This document shows positions 32,247 through 41,765 of a stretch of DNA of 50,823 nt, one piece after another (position 1 is the stretch's first letter; each line of letters begins with the position of its first letter). The notes beneath the pieces are model-generated. The model did no database searches and was not told where the DNA came from. It saw only the letters and a program-made list of their open reading frames with translations. The position numbers were made by a program, and so were the translations under genes. This DNA comes from Planctomycetales bacterium (GTDB taxonomy: Bacteria > Planctomycetota > Planctomycetia > Pirellulales > Lacipirellulaceae): positions 1 through 50,823 of the forward strand of contig JAGQOW010000020.1 of NCBI GenBank assembly GCA_020427155.1, in the 5' to 3' direction.

Positions 32247-33560
32247 TCACTCCGCCCCAATCCGATACAAATGAGTCGCCGTACGCAACAGTAAATCGCC
32301 CTCAACCACCGCCGGCGAAGCCATCAGTTGTCCTTCCAGATCATTGCGGGCCAGTTCTTGGTACTGATCGCCGGGGGCAATCACGGTCGTGCGGCCCTCG
32401 TGATTGCAGAAGTAGAGGCGGCCATCGGCATAGAGCGGCGACGCCGAGTATTTGCCGCCCATGCGGTCTCGCCAGACTTCTTTGCCCGACACTGTGTCGA
32501 AGCACGAAACAACTCCATTGTCCCCAACAACGTAAATTCGCTCGCCAACGACGATCGGGGAAGACATGCTGGGTATTTGCTTCGTCTGTTTCCAAGCGAC
32601 GTGCGACTCAGCAAGCTCGCCATGAGCATCCGGACGTACCGCCCAAAGCTGAGGCTGCATGAAACCGGTGCAGAGAAAGACTCGCTCGCCGTCGAACACC
32701 GGTCGCGAGGCGTTGGAGAATCCGCGTCCAAAATCCATACGCCAGATCTCGTCGCCCGTTTGAGGATCGTACGCAACAAACCACTGGGCCCCGGGAATCA
32801 CTAGCTGTTGCTCTCCCGAGACCTTGATCAACAACGGCGTGGAAAACGATTTGTGGAACTCCACCTCGTCGGCACGGATAGGAGGCCGATTGGTTCGCCA
32901 AAGCGTCTCACCGCTCTCGGCACTAAGTGCTTCGATGTACTGGGCGTCAATGCCGTCGCAGGTAAGAATCAATCGCCCGTCAACCAAGACGGGCGAACTC
33001 CCGGGGCCGACGCTATGGTTGATCGCGAGCATCCTTCTCCAAAGCACACTCCCGGTCGTCGTGTCCAGGCAGGCCGTACCAAAGGCTCCGAAGTGACAAT
33101 AGAGCTTGCCGGCGGCGAGCACCGGGGTTGGAGAAGCAAAACTATTGAGCGAATGGACCGGTTGAGGCGACTCGACTTCGAACAGCTGGACATTTCGAAG
33201 TACTTCTCCGCTCTGCTGGTCGATTTCGACTGCCCATAACTTCGCTTTGCTTGCCACTTCCATCGCATCGGCCACAGGCGAACCCAAAACTTTGGCGGCC
33301 CGCTCAGCCTCGCCAACATAGTCAACGGTCGCTGTGGTGAGCCAGATTCGGTCGTTGGCCAACACGGGCGACGACCAGCCTCGGCCTGGGATCGCCGTTT
33401 TCCAGACGATGTTCTGCTCTTCACTCCACTCGAGCGGCAAGCCGACGTCTGCCGAGTGCCCCAGTCCGTCAGCGCCACGAAATTGCGGCCATACCGTCTC
33501 GGCTTGGGTTCGGGTAGCAACAGCTAGCAATAGGGAGAATAAGAAGAATCGTGGCAGCAT
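32247..33560 (-). CDS. PQQ-binding-like beta-propeller repeat protein
   Basis: Exported protein of 437 aa. Signal peptide to about residue 20 (ATRTQA), then beta-propeller repeats of the PQQ enzyme type. Examples are ENIVWKTAIPGRGWSSPVLA near 50, LDTTTGSVLWRR, YDPQTGDEIWRMD and FDTVSGKEVWRD. The repeats lack the PQQ-coordinating residues of the alcohol dehydrogenases and have no accompanying cytochrome, so a redox role is unlikely. Such proteins are abundant in planctomycetes and are often guessed to be scaffold or BamB-like proteins. It sits alone, about 170 bp upstream of the sigma gene on the same strand. Confidence 0.9.
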   Translation of the reverse strand: MLPRFFLFSLLLAVATRTQAETVWPQFRGADGLGHSADVGLPLEWSEEQNIVWKTAIPGRGWSSPVLANDRIWLTTATVDYVGEAERAAKVLGSPVADAMEVASKAKLWAVEIDQQSGEVLRNVQLFEVESPQPVHSLNSFASPTPVLAAGKLYCHFGAFGTACLDTTTGSVLWRRMLAINHSVGPGSSPVLVDGRLILTCDGIDAQYIEALSAESGETLWRTNRPPIRADEVEFHKSFSTPLLIKVSGEQQLVIPGAQWFVAYDPQTGDEIWRMDFGRGFSNASRPVFDGERVFLCTGFMQPQLWAVRPDAHGELAESHVAWKQTKQIPSMSSPIVVGERIYVVGDNGVVSCFDTVSGKEVWRDRMGGKYSASPLYADGRLYFCNHEGRTTVIAPGDQYQELARNDLEGQLMASPAVVEGDLLLRTATHLYRIGAE

Positions 33561-33641
33561 AAATAGACTCCTGGCAAAAAAGCATCGTGTGCAATTGCCA
33601 AGAGTATAGCAAAGCTTGTAAAGCGGCGAGAGCCGCTCAGT

Positions 33642-35054
33642 TCAGTAAGCGTTCTCCTGCCGCAGGACGACGACGATGGTTTGCAGGAGTATCTTGAAAT
33701 CCATGAAGAGAGACCATTCGCGAATGTAGCGATGATCAAACTCGATACGGCGCTCCATTTTTTCCAGTGTCTCGGTCTCACCCCGCCAGCCATTCACTTG
33801 GGCCAGCCCTGTGATGCCTGGCTTGACTTTGTGACGCAGCATGTAGCCATCGATCAGGCTACGGTATTGCTCGTTGTGGGCACTAGCGTGCGGGCGAGGC
33901 CCGACCAGCGACATACTGCCGTCCAGCACATTGAACAACTGCGGCAACTCGTCAAGCGAAGTGCGTCGTAGCAGACGTCCGATCGGGGTAACGCGATCGT
34001 CGTCTTTTGAGGCTTGGCGCACGACGTCTCCTTCGTCGTGGCAACGCATGGAGCGAAACTTCCAGACGCGGATTTCTTCGCCGACCAAACCATAACGTTT
34101 CTGGCGAAAAAACACAGGTCCTGGCGACGACCACTTGACTAAAGCCGCAATCACGGCCATGGGCAGTGCCAGTGCTGCCAGCGTAAGCGTCGCTACCACC
34201 AAATCAAAGCCGCGCTTCAATACGCCGTCGATCCCTGAGATAGGTGTTTCGAACACACTGACTACCGGCAATCCATTGATTTGGTTCCAGCGCGCGTGCA
34301 GCATTTGAAAGACGAAAAAGTCGGGAACAATATAAACCGATGCGGTGGAGTCGCTGAGCCTGTCGAGATAATCGCGAATGCGTTTTTCCGCCCTCATCGG
34401 AAAAGCGATGAACACCATATCGACATCGCCCTCTCGCGCCATGCTGGCCAGCTTGTTCAACGTTCCTGTTCGTTCATAGTCTTTGCCGACAAGTTGTTCG
34501 CCGCGGGGGTTTGGCCGATCGTCAAAGAAACCGGCAAACGTCAGCCCCAGTTCGGGCGAAGCATTGATGTTATCGGCCAGTTGCAATCCCAACTCATTCA
34601 TACCACAGATCGCAAACGATCGCGTATTGAGACCGCGCTTGCGCAGGTTTCTCAGGACCATCCTCAGCACGACTCGGCTGCTGGCCATCGCGGCTGGCGT
34701 TAGCGCGAGCCAAGCCAGTTTGGTGTTGTAACTAAACTCGGCGTTGAATCGTGTAAGGAGCCCGATGCCTAGGACTGCCGGAGCCGTGTAGATCCAATTA
34801 ATTAGCACACACCAGAGCTCGGTCGTCATCCGAGCACCCCGCCAACTACGGTATAGTCCGCTCACTTCGATCGCAATCGTATGCACAAGTAGCGTCGTAG
34901 CGCCGACTACGGCAAGGTTTTCCAAGTCTCGGTGATCAGTAAAACGCGTCGCGACCAGCGCCGAGCAAAGGATCGCCGCCGCATCGAGCAATCGGTAGGC
35001 GACGTCGACGAGGGACCGGTGTGTGCGAATCTGAAAATCTGGCGAAATGGTCAC
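33642..35054 (-). CDS. Undecaprenyl-phosphate glucose phosphotransferase-like (WcaJ/WbaP class)
   Basis: Starts exopolysaccharide or capsule synthesis by moving a sugar-1-phosphate onto undecaprenyl phosphate; inner membrane. The 470 residues contain an N-terminal region with about four helices and a Rossmann-like cytosolic part (FAICGMNELGLQLADNINA). A C-terminal bacterial sugar transferase domain follows: helix LKRGFDLVVATLTLAALALP, PVFFRQKRYGLVGEEIRVWK, LRRTSLDELPQLFNVLDG and SLVGPRPH. No other glycosyltransferase, Wzx or Wzy gene is near, so it may act with a distant cluster. The sugar specificity is not decidable. Confidence 0.93.
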   Translation of the reverse strand: MTISPDFQIRTHRSLVDVAYRLLDAAAILCSALVATRFTDHRDLENLAVVGATTLLVHTIAIEVSGLYRSWRGARMTTELWCVLINWIYTAPAVLGIGLLTRFNAEFSYNTKLAWLALTPAAMASSRVVLRMVLRNLRKRGLNTRSFAICGMNELGLQLADNINASPELGLTFAGFFDDRPNPRGEQLVGKDYERTGTLNKLASMAREGDVDMVFIAFPMRAEKRIRDYLDRLSDSTASVYIVPDFFVFQMLHARWNQINGLPVVSVFETPISGIDGVLKRGFDLVVATLTLAALALPMAVIAALVKWSSPGPVFFRQKRYGLVGEEIRVWKFRSMRCHDEGDVVRQASKDDDRVTPIGRLLRRTSLDELPQLFNVLDGSMSLVGPRPHASAHNEQYRSLIDGYMLRHKVKPGITGLAQVNGWRGETETLEKMERRIEFDHRYIREWSLFMDFKILLQTIVVVLRQENAY

Positions 35055-35412
35055 GATGGAAGCCGTTCAGGTGTCAGAGATCAGGAAGTCAGACAGGCCA
35101 TTTGCCGCGATCGGACAGATCGCCGAAGCTGCGGCTCTCCCTTGTTTCCAAGTCTACGTCCCTAAAGCACCGGAGAACGTGAACTCGGTGCAACAAAACG
35201 GCCGATTCCCACGTTGCAAAAAAACAACAGGCTCCCACCCCCCCAGGAAATCACGGGAACTTTCCACCGGTCGGCAACGTCTATCACTTCGAGGGGCGAT
35301 CTGAGACAACTTCCTTGTCACGAACCCAATCTGGCTTGTTCTCGAAAACTGGCGTAGAACATGGGCAGGAAGATGCAGGGCAAGGCGGCAGGACCTGGAA
35401 CCGAGAGCTAGC
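35055..35412. other. 358-bp intergenic stretch, no gene recognised
   Basis: Divergent spacer between the sugar-phosphate transferase and the large A2M gene. The only regular structure seen is a 6-bp inverted repeat, TGCAAC/GTTGCA, near 35188-35217 with an A-run after it. I see no operon leader or riboswitch. It is likely to hold the two divergent promoters. Confidence 0.45.
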
Positions 35413-38400
35413 ATGATGGACAATCGACCGATTTCACTCGTTGCGACGATTCTGACACTTCTTTTTGTGGCTGCTTTGACCTTTCGAGTTTCGGCCGTCG
35501 AAGGCGATGCGAGCGATTTTGAGCAGGCAAAACAACTGTCGGTCGATGGCAACTATCAGGAAGCACTTGTCGCTTTTCAAAAGCTCCTTGGTACCGAAGG
35601 TACAGAGACTGCCCAGTTGGTCGAAGGCTATCAGCTTGCCCTGACTTGCTTTGCTCAATTGAATCGTGTCGACGAAATCGACGGCTTCCGGGAGACGCTT
35701 GCAGAGCAATTCCAAGACAATTGGCAGTTGCTGACGGTCGTGGCGGATAGCTATCTCCAACAAGACCACTTCGGCTACATGCTCGCTGGCGAGTTTCACC
35801 GGGGTCGACATCGGGGAGGTGGCAAAGTCGTTAACGCAACTGCCCGCGACCGAGCGCGAGCGCTGCAGCTTTATCAACAATCTATGAAACTTTTGGAACA
35901 AGGCACCAAGGAGCAACGGCTCCAGGCCGCTGCCTTGTTGCTTGATGGCTATGCCAGTGCTTTGCTCCACGGTGGCCAGTATGGTCAATCCTGGCGGCTG
36001 CAAGCTCTAACCGACATTGATGAGTTGCCCGACTACGAAGAAGGCTGGGGTCAGTATTCACGACAACCCCAAGGGGCGCCCGTCGATGCCGACGGCAAGC
36101 CCGTACTCTACGACATTCCTCCTACCTGGGAAGATGCGAAGAACGACGGGGAACGCTGGCGTTGGATACTGGAGAAATCGGTGCAATGGAATCCAGAATT
36201 GCGCACTCAAGAGCGGTTCACACGAGCGCGGTTTCTGGAGTCGCAATTCGGTGTGGAGACCTTGGCCAATTACGGCTGGTGGTTTGGCCGTCGCGCCGAG
36301 CAAGATATGCCGACGGAAACGGGCACCTTTGCACTACACACGCTTGGCGAGAACGAAACCATCGCCCGGTTGGCTACTGGCATCAAGCGTTTTGAATTAC
36401 CTGACGACCAGAACCCGATCAAGCTTTACCAGCAGATACTGGAGGATCTGAACGACGAATCAGCCCCCCAGCAGTGGCGAACGGCCGTGCTGCCACTTGC
36501 CGTTACTTTCGAGAATCGACGCCAGTACGAGCGGGCAGCTGAGTACTGGCGACTGGGAGTCGAGAAGAAGCAAGATCAACGGCAAGCGCAGAATCGCCTT
36601 GACCAGATCACGAAGAGTTGGGGCCGTTTCGAGGGCACTGCTGCCCAACCGGCCGGCAAAGGAGCAACCATCGACTTTCGTTTTCGCAACGGTCATCGGG
36701 TTGACTTTGTGGCCCGCAAAGTGAAAGTCCGTGAGCTACTTGACGATGTCAAGAGTCACATTAAATCCAATCCACAACATCTGGACTGGAACCAGGTCCA
36801 GTTGGAAAACCTTGGTTATCGCCTTGTAATCGAGAACCAGGAAAAGTATCTCGGCGCAGAAGTAGCCCGCTGGAATCTCAATCTCGAACCGCTAGATGGC
36901 CATTTCGACCGTCGCATCACGGTTGCTACGCCCTTGCAAGAGCCCGGGGCGTATCTTTTGAGTTCCAAAATGGCAGATGGCAACGAAGCCCATGTCGTTG
37001 TCTGGCTCAACGATACTGCGATCGTCAAAAAGCCCTTGGCAGGAAAATCGTTGTACTACGTGGCCGATGCCGTTTCGGGACATCCCCTTGCCAAGTGCAA
37101 TGTCGAGTTCTTTGGTTTCTGGCAGGAGAATCTCCAAGGTACAAGAGAGCACCGACTCCACGTCAAGAACTTCGCGAAGCATACCGACGAGCAGGGTTTG
37201 GTCGAACTGGCTGCCGACGACCAACACCGTCGCCATCAGTGGGTGACCATCGCGACAACTCCCGAAGGACGCCTCGCTTATCTTGGATTCCGAAATGTCT
37301 GGTCGGGCGAGTACTACGACCAGGAGTACAAGCAAGTCAAAGTATTCTCAATCACTGATCGTCCGGTGTATCGTCCCGCGCAGACGGTCCATTTCAAGTT
37401 CTGGGTATGTCATGCTCAATACGACTTGGCAGATGAGTCACGGTTTGCCGGCAAGAGCTTCCTGATTGAAGTTCGTGATCCGAGAAATGAAAAGGTCTAT
37501 AGTACGCAGCTGGTTGCTGACGCTTATGGCGGTTTGGCTGGTAGTTGGGACTTGCCCGCCGGAGCGACGCTCGGACAGTATTTCATCAACGTCGTGAATC
37601 ATGGCGGAGGATCGTTCCGAGTAGAAGAGTACAAGAAACCTGAGTTTGAAGTCACTGTCGACGCCCCCGCGCAGCCAGTTGCCCTGGGCGAAAAGATTAC
37701 TGCCACCATTTCGGCCAAGTATCTCTTCGGCTCGCCAGTGACGCAGGGCAAAGTGAAGTACAAGATACTGCGTACTTCACACGACCAGCAGTGGTATCCG
37801 CCAATGCCTTGGGATTGGTTGTATGGCCCCGGGTATTGGTGGTTTGCGGCCGAATACGACTGGTACCCTGGTTGGGCCCGCTGGGGATGCCGAAGGCCAA
37901 GCCCCTGGTGGATCTGGAGATCGCCGGCCCAGCCCGAAGTCGTTGCCGAACAGGAAGTTGTGCTTGGCCCCGAGGGGACGATCGAGGTGGAAATCGATAC
38001 CTCGGTCGCTCAGCAGTTTCATCCCGATCAAGATCATAGCTATCAGATACAGGCTGAAGTGGTCGATGAGTCGCGACGCACGATTGTCGGCAACGGCAGC
38101 GTGCTGGTCGCCAGAAAACCCTTTCGTGTCTACGTTTGGACCGACCGAGGGCATTATCGGGCGGGCGATACGATTGCGCTGAGCACTTCGGCTCGCACGC
38201 TCGATGGCCAACCCGTTGCTGGAGTAGGGGTGCTGCGGCTCTTGAAGATTCAATACAACGACGCCAAACCGGTAGAAACCGAAGTGGGCCGCTGGGAACT
38301 GCCCACCGGCGAAACAGGCCAAGCCGCGCTGCAAATTAAAGCTTCTGAGCCCGGGCAGTATCGACTTTCCTATGAGCTGACAGACAATGCCGGACATGCG

Positions 38401-41400
38401 ATCGAAGGCGGCCATTTGCTGACAATTGCAGGCGAGGGTTTTAACGGTTCTGAATTCCAGTTCAACGATCTGGAGATCACGCCCGATCGACCCGAGTATC
38501 AGGCGGGTGATAAGGCTGCGCTGCAAATCAATACCAATCGATCAGGCGCTGCGGTGTTGCTGTTTGTGCGCCCGACCAACGGCGTTTACCTGCGGCCGCA
38601 GATGGTCCAGCTGCAGGGAAAGAGCCAGGTGGTAGAGCTGGAAGTGACTGCCAAAGATACGCCAAACTTCTTCGTCGAGGCGGTTACCGTGCACAGCGGC
38701 AAAGTGCATACCGTGACGCGCGAGTTGTTCGTACCTCCTGCTAGCCGAGTGCTAAACGTCGAGGTCGTGCCCTCGGCCGATGCCTACCTCCCCGGCCAGG
38801 CAGCCAAGATTCTGCTGAAACTTACTGATAACCAAGGAAAACCCTACGTGGGCTCATTGGCGGTTGCCATGTACGACAAAGCGCTAGAGTACATCTCCGG
38901 CGGCAGCAATGTTGCCGAAATCCGCGACTTCTTCTGGAAGTGGCGGCGTCAACATCAGCCCCAGGGCGAATCCAGCCTGGAGCGCTTGTCAGAGGCTCTA
39001 GTCAGACCCAACCACTTGGCCATGCAAGATTTGGGCGTCTTTGGCGCCTCGGTGGTCGATGAGTTGGACGGAGCAGGGGCTGGTACTGATCGTTACTTTG
39101 GTCGGCGAAAATCTGGAGAGTCTCGTGGGCTGGCCTTAGGGGAGGAGTTGAGCGCAGAAAAGGCATTACCGATGGCTGCAGCGGCGCCGATGGCTCCCGC
39201 CGAAGAACGTTTTGACAGTGAGCAGGCGGGCAGCGAGAGCGAACTGGCGCAGCCTATGGTGCGCGAAAACTTTGCCGATACGGCCCTATGGGTCGGTGCG
39301 CTGGAAACCAACGCCGAGGGTCTGGCCGAGGTGAAGCTCGACATGCCGGAGAACCTTACCACCTGGAAAGTGCGGGTTTGGGGCATGGGTCATGGTACGC
39401 GAGTCGGCGAAGGCTCGGCAGAGGTCGTGACTCGCAAGAACATCATCATCCGCCTGCAAGCACCGCGATTCTTTATCGAGCGAGACGAGGTGGTCCTCTC
39501 GGCCAACGTGCACAACTATCTGCCCGAGTCGAAACAGATTCGCGTCCAATTGGCTTTGGCAGGCAACACGCTCCAGGGGCCCGGACAGTTGGAGCAAGTC
39601 ATCGATCTCGACGCGGGCGGCGAGCAGCGGGTCGATTGGCGGGTGAATGTCCAACGCGAAGGGACTGCAACCATTCGCATGAGTGCGCTTACCGACAAAG
39701 AATCGGATGCGGTCGAGATGCAGTTTCCCGTCTACGTGCATGGCATGCTGAAGACCGATTCTTTCACCGGGGTCATCCGTCCCGACCAGTCGCAAGGGAC
39801 GTTTACGGTCGATGTTCCAGCGGAACGGAGAGCTGAGCAAACTCGGCTTGAAGTTCGTTACACGCCGACGCTCGCTGGCGCGATGGTCGATGCGCTGCCG
39901 TATATGATCGACTACCCCTACGGCTGTACCGAGCAGACCCTCAACCGATTTCTGCCCGCGGTCGTGACGCAACGCACGCTACAGAGAATGGGCCTCGACC
40001 TGGCCGCTATCCAAGAGAAACGCACCAATCTGAACTCCCAGGAGATCGGCGACGACCAACAGCGGGCTAAAGACTGGAAACGTTTTGAAAAGAATCCCGT
40101 CTTCGACGAAGAGCAGCTGGGCGAAATTGTCAGCGCTGGCGTCAATCGGTTGACCGAAATGCAACTCTCTGACGGTGGCTGGGGTTGGTTCAGCGGCTTC
40201 GGCGAACGTAGCTATCCTCACACCACGGCAGTAGTTGTCCGCGGGCTGCTCATTGCTCAGGAGAATGGCGTCGCCCTGGTGCCGGGAGTGATCGAGAAGG
40301 GCGTCGCCTGGCTCAGTTCCTACCAGGCCGAACAAGTCCGTCTCCTCGAACTCTGGGATCAGCACCAGAGCACAAAACCGAACCTACGTACTAAGCAATT
40401 TGCCGACAATACCGACGCCCTCGTCTACATGGTGCTCAGTGAAGCTAAGCGAGCCAAGGGTGCTTCGCCGTCGCACGATTCCGACTCCACCAGTATGCGA
40501 GATCATCTCTACCGCGACCGCACTAAACTGGCGGTCTACAGCCTCGCCACCTTTGGTCTTGCGCTGCAAAACGAGCTTGCACAGAATAGTGAACAATCCG
40601 AAATGCTTGCCATGGTGCTACGAAATATTAGCCAGTACGTGCACCAAGACGAAGAAAACCAAACTGCTTGGCTCGAATTGCCCGGCGGCAGTTGGTGGTA
40701 TTGGTACGGCAGCGAGTTCGAGGCCCATGCCTACTATCTCAAGCTGCTGACGGCTACGGATCCCAACAGTGAAGTCGCACCGCAGTTGGTGAAATACTTG
40801 CTGAATAATCGCAAGCACGCCACCTACTGGAATAGCACTCGCGATACGGCTTTGGTGGTCGAGGCGTTCGCCGACTACTTACGTGCCAGTGGCGAAGATG
40901 CGCCTGAGGTTGTATTGGAAGTCTGGATTGACGGCCAGCAGCGCAAGCGGGTCGAAATCAATCGCGACAATCTGTTTTCATTCGACAACCAACTGGTGCT
41001 CGCCGGGGAGGCGCTTGCCGCCGGTAAACACACGGTAGAAATCCGCAAGCAAGGCACTTCGCCAATCTACTACAACGGCTATCTTACGAACTTCACTTTG
41101 GAAGATCACATCGAGCCCGCTGGCCTGGAAATCAAGGTAAGCCGTCGCTACTACAAACTTACGCCCGCCGAAAAAACCGCTGCCGTTGCTGGAGGACGTG
41201 GGCAGGTAGTTAATCAGCGGGTCGAGAAGTACGACCGTACCGAGTTGGTCAACTTTGCGGAATTGAAAAGCGGCGATCTTGTGGAAGTCGAGCTCGAAGT
41301 TGACAGCAAAAACGACTACGAGTACATCCTGCTCGAAGATATGAAAGCTGCCGGGTTCGAACCTGTTGCGGTGCGCAGCGGTTACAACGGCAATGAATTG

Positions 41401-41598
41401 GGGGCCTACCTGGAGCTTCGCGACGATCGCGTCAGCTTGTTTGTCGCGCGCCTGGCGCGTGGCAAGCACAGTGTTTCCTACCGTTTGCGGGCTGAGATCC
41501 CGGGCACCTTCAGCGCGCTGCCGACTCGCGCTTCGGCGATGTACGCTCCTGAACTCAGGGCAAACTCTGAGGAAATCAAGCTGCAAATTGTCGATTGA
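35413..41598 (+). CDS. Alpha-2-macroglobulin family protein with intact thioester motif
   Basis: Giant exported protease-trap-like protein, 2061 aa. Order: signal peptide (about 1-29, ending FRVSA-V), an N-terminal TPR-like helical part, MG-type beta domains (about 410-1200), a low-complexity bait-like segment rich in Ala/Glu/Met (about 1205-1290), the A2M domain beginning FADTALWVGALE, a thioester loop GCTEQ with C1505 and Q1508, and a complement-like helical barrel (about 1540-1840). The Gly-Cys-x-Glu-Gln loop is intact, so covalent trapping is possible. Residues about 790-840 are a Trp/Tyr/Pro-rich patch. Bacterial relatives (ECAM) usually accompany PBP1c, which is not here; the neighbours are unrelated. 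Confidence 0.93.
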   Translation: MMDNRPISLVATILTLLFVAALTFRVSAVEGDASDFEQAKQLSVDGNYQEALVAFQKLLGTEGTETAQLVEGYQLALTCFAQLNRVDEIDGFRETLAEQFQDNWQLLTVVADSYLQQDHFGYMLAGEFHRGRHRGGGKVVNATARDRARALQLYQQSMKLLEQGTKEQRLQAAALLLDGYASALLHGGQYGQSWRLQALTDIDELPDYEEGWGQYSRQPQGAPVDADGKPVLYDIPPTWEDAKNDGERWRWILEKSVQWNPELRTQERFTRARFLESQFGVETLANYGWWFGRRAEQDMPTETGTFALHTLGENETIARLATGIKRFELPDDQNPIKLYQQILEDLNDESAPQQWRTAVLPLAVTFENRRQYERAAEYWRLGVEKKQDQRQAQNRLDQITKSWGRFEGTAAQPAGKGATIDFRFRNGHRVDFVARKVKVRELLDDVKSHIKSNPQHLDWNQVQLENLGYRLVIENQEKYLGAEVARWNLNLEPLDGHFDRRITVATPLQEPGAYLLSSKMADGNEAHVVVWLNDTAIVKKPLAGKSLYYVADAVSGHPLAKCNVEFFGFWQENLQGTREHRLHVKNFAKHTDEQGLVELAADDQHRRHQWVTIATTPEGRLAYLGFRNVWSGEYYDQEYKQVKVFSITDRPVYRPAQTVHFKFWVCHAQYDLADESRFAGKSFLIEVRDPRNEKVYSTQLVADAYGGLAGSWDLPAGATLGQYFINVVNHGGGSFRVEEYKKPEFEVTVDAPAQPVALGEKITATISAKYLFGSPVTQGKVKYKILRTSHDQQWYPPMPWDWLYGPGYWWFAAEYDWYPGWARWGCRRPSPWWIWRSPAQPEVVAEQEVVLGPEGTIEVEIDTSVAQQFHPDQDHSYQIQAEVVDESRRTIVGNGSVLVARKPFRVYVWTDRGHYRAGDTIALSTSARTLDGQPVAGVGVLRLLKIQYNDAKPVETEVGRWELPTGETGQAALQIKASEPGQYRLSYELTDNAGHAIEGGHLLTIAGEGFNGSEFQFNDLEITPDRPEYQAGDKAALQINTNRSGAAVLLFVRPTNGVYLRPQMVQLQGKSQVVELEVTAKDTPNFFVEAVTVHSGKVHTVTRELFVPPASRVLNVEVVPSADAYLPGQAAKILLKLTDNQGKPYVGSLAVAMYDKALEYISGGSNVAEIRDFFWKWRRQHQPQGESSLERLSEALVRPNHLAMQDLGVFGASVVDELDGAGAGTDRYFGRRKSGESRGLALGEELSAEKALPMAAAAPMAPAEERFDSEQAGSESELAQPMVRENFADTALWVGALETNAEGLAEVKLDMPENLTTWKVRVWGMGHGTRVGEGSAEVVTRKNIIIRLQAPRFFIERDEVVLSANVHNYLPESKQIRVQLALAGNTLQGPGQLEQVIDLDAGGEQRVDWRVNVQREGTATIRMSALTDKESDAVEMQFPVYVHGMLKTDSFTGVIRPDQSQGTFTVDVPAERRAEQTRLEVRYTPTLAGAMVDALPYMIDYPYGCTEQTLNRFLPAVVTQRTLQRMGLDLAAIQEKRTNLNSQEIGDDQQRAKDWKRFEKNPVFDEEQLGEIVSAGVNRLTEMQLSDGGWGWFSGFGERSYPHTTAVVVRGLLIAQENGVALVPGVIEKGVAWLSSYQAEQVRLLELWDQHQSTKPNLRTKQFADNTDALVYMVLSEAKRAKGASPSHDSDSTSMRDHLYRDRTKLAVYSLATFGLALQNELAQNSEQSEMLAMVLRNISQYVHQDEENQTAWLELPGGSWWYWYGSEFEAHAYYLKLLTATDPNSEVAPQLVKYLLNNRKHATYWNSTRDTALVVEAFADYLRASGEDAPEVVLEVWIDGQQRKRVEINRDNLFSFDNQLVLAGEALAAGKHTVEIRKQGTSPIYYNGYLTNFTLEDHIEPAGLEIKVSRRYYKLTPAEKTAAVAGGRGQVVNQRVEKYDRTELVNFAELKSGDLVEVELEVDSKNDYEYILLEDMKAAGFEPVAVRSGYNGNELGAYLELRDDRVSLFVARLARGKHSVSYRLRAEIPGTFSALPTRASAMYAPELRANSEEIKLQIVD

Positions 41599-41765
41599 GC
41601 ATGCAGGTCAAAACCTCTTGGCTGACGTGGCCATTGTATTGCTCAGTCAAAGCGGTCCCTTGACTGATGCTGCAATCGAACGTCTATTGGCAGATTGTTC
41701 GAAATCGCCCCATTCTTGCAGAGAATCGATGTTCTCTGCTATTGAGCTTCCTCTAAGACTCGCCG

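Noticed and set aside
37780..37935. Possible frameshift or assembly error in the Trp-rich patch of the A2M gene
   Set aside because: The reading frame is continuous, both flanking MG domains are in the same frame, and the patch has ordinary codon use; I treat it as real.
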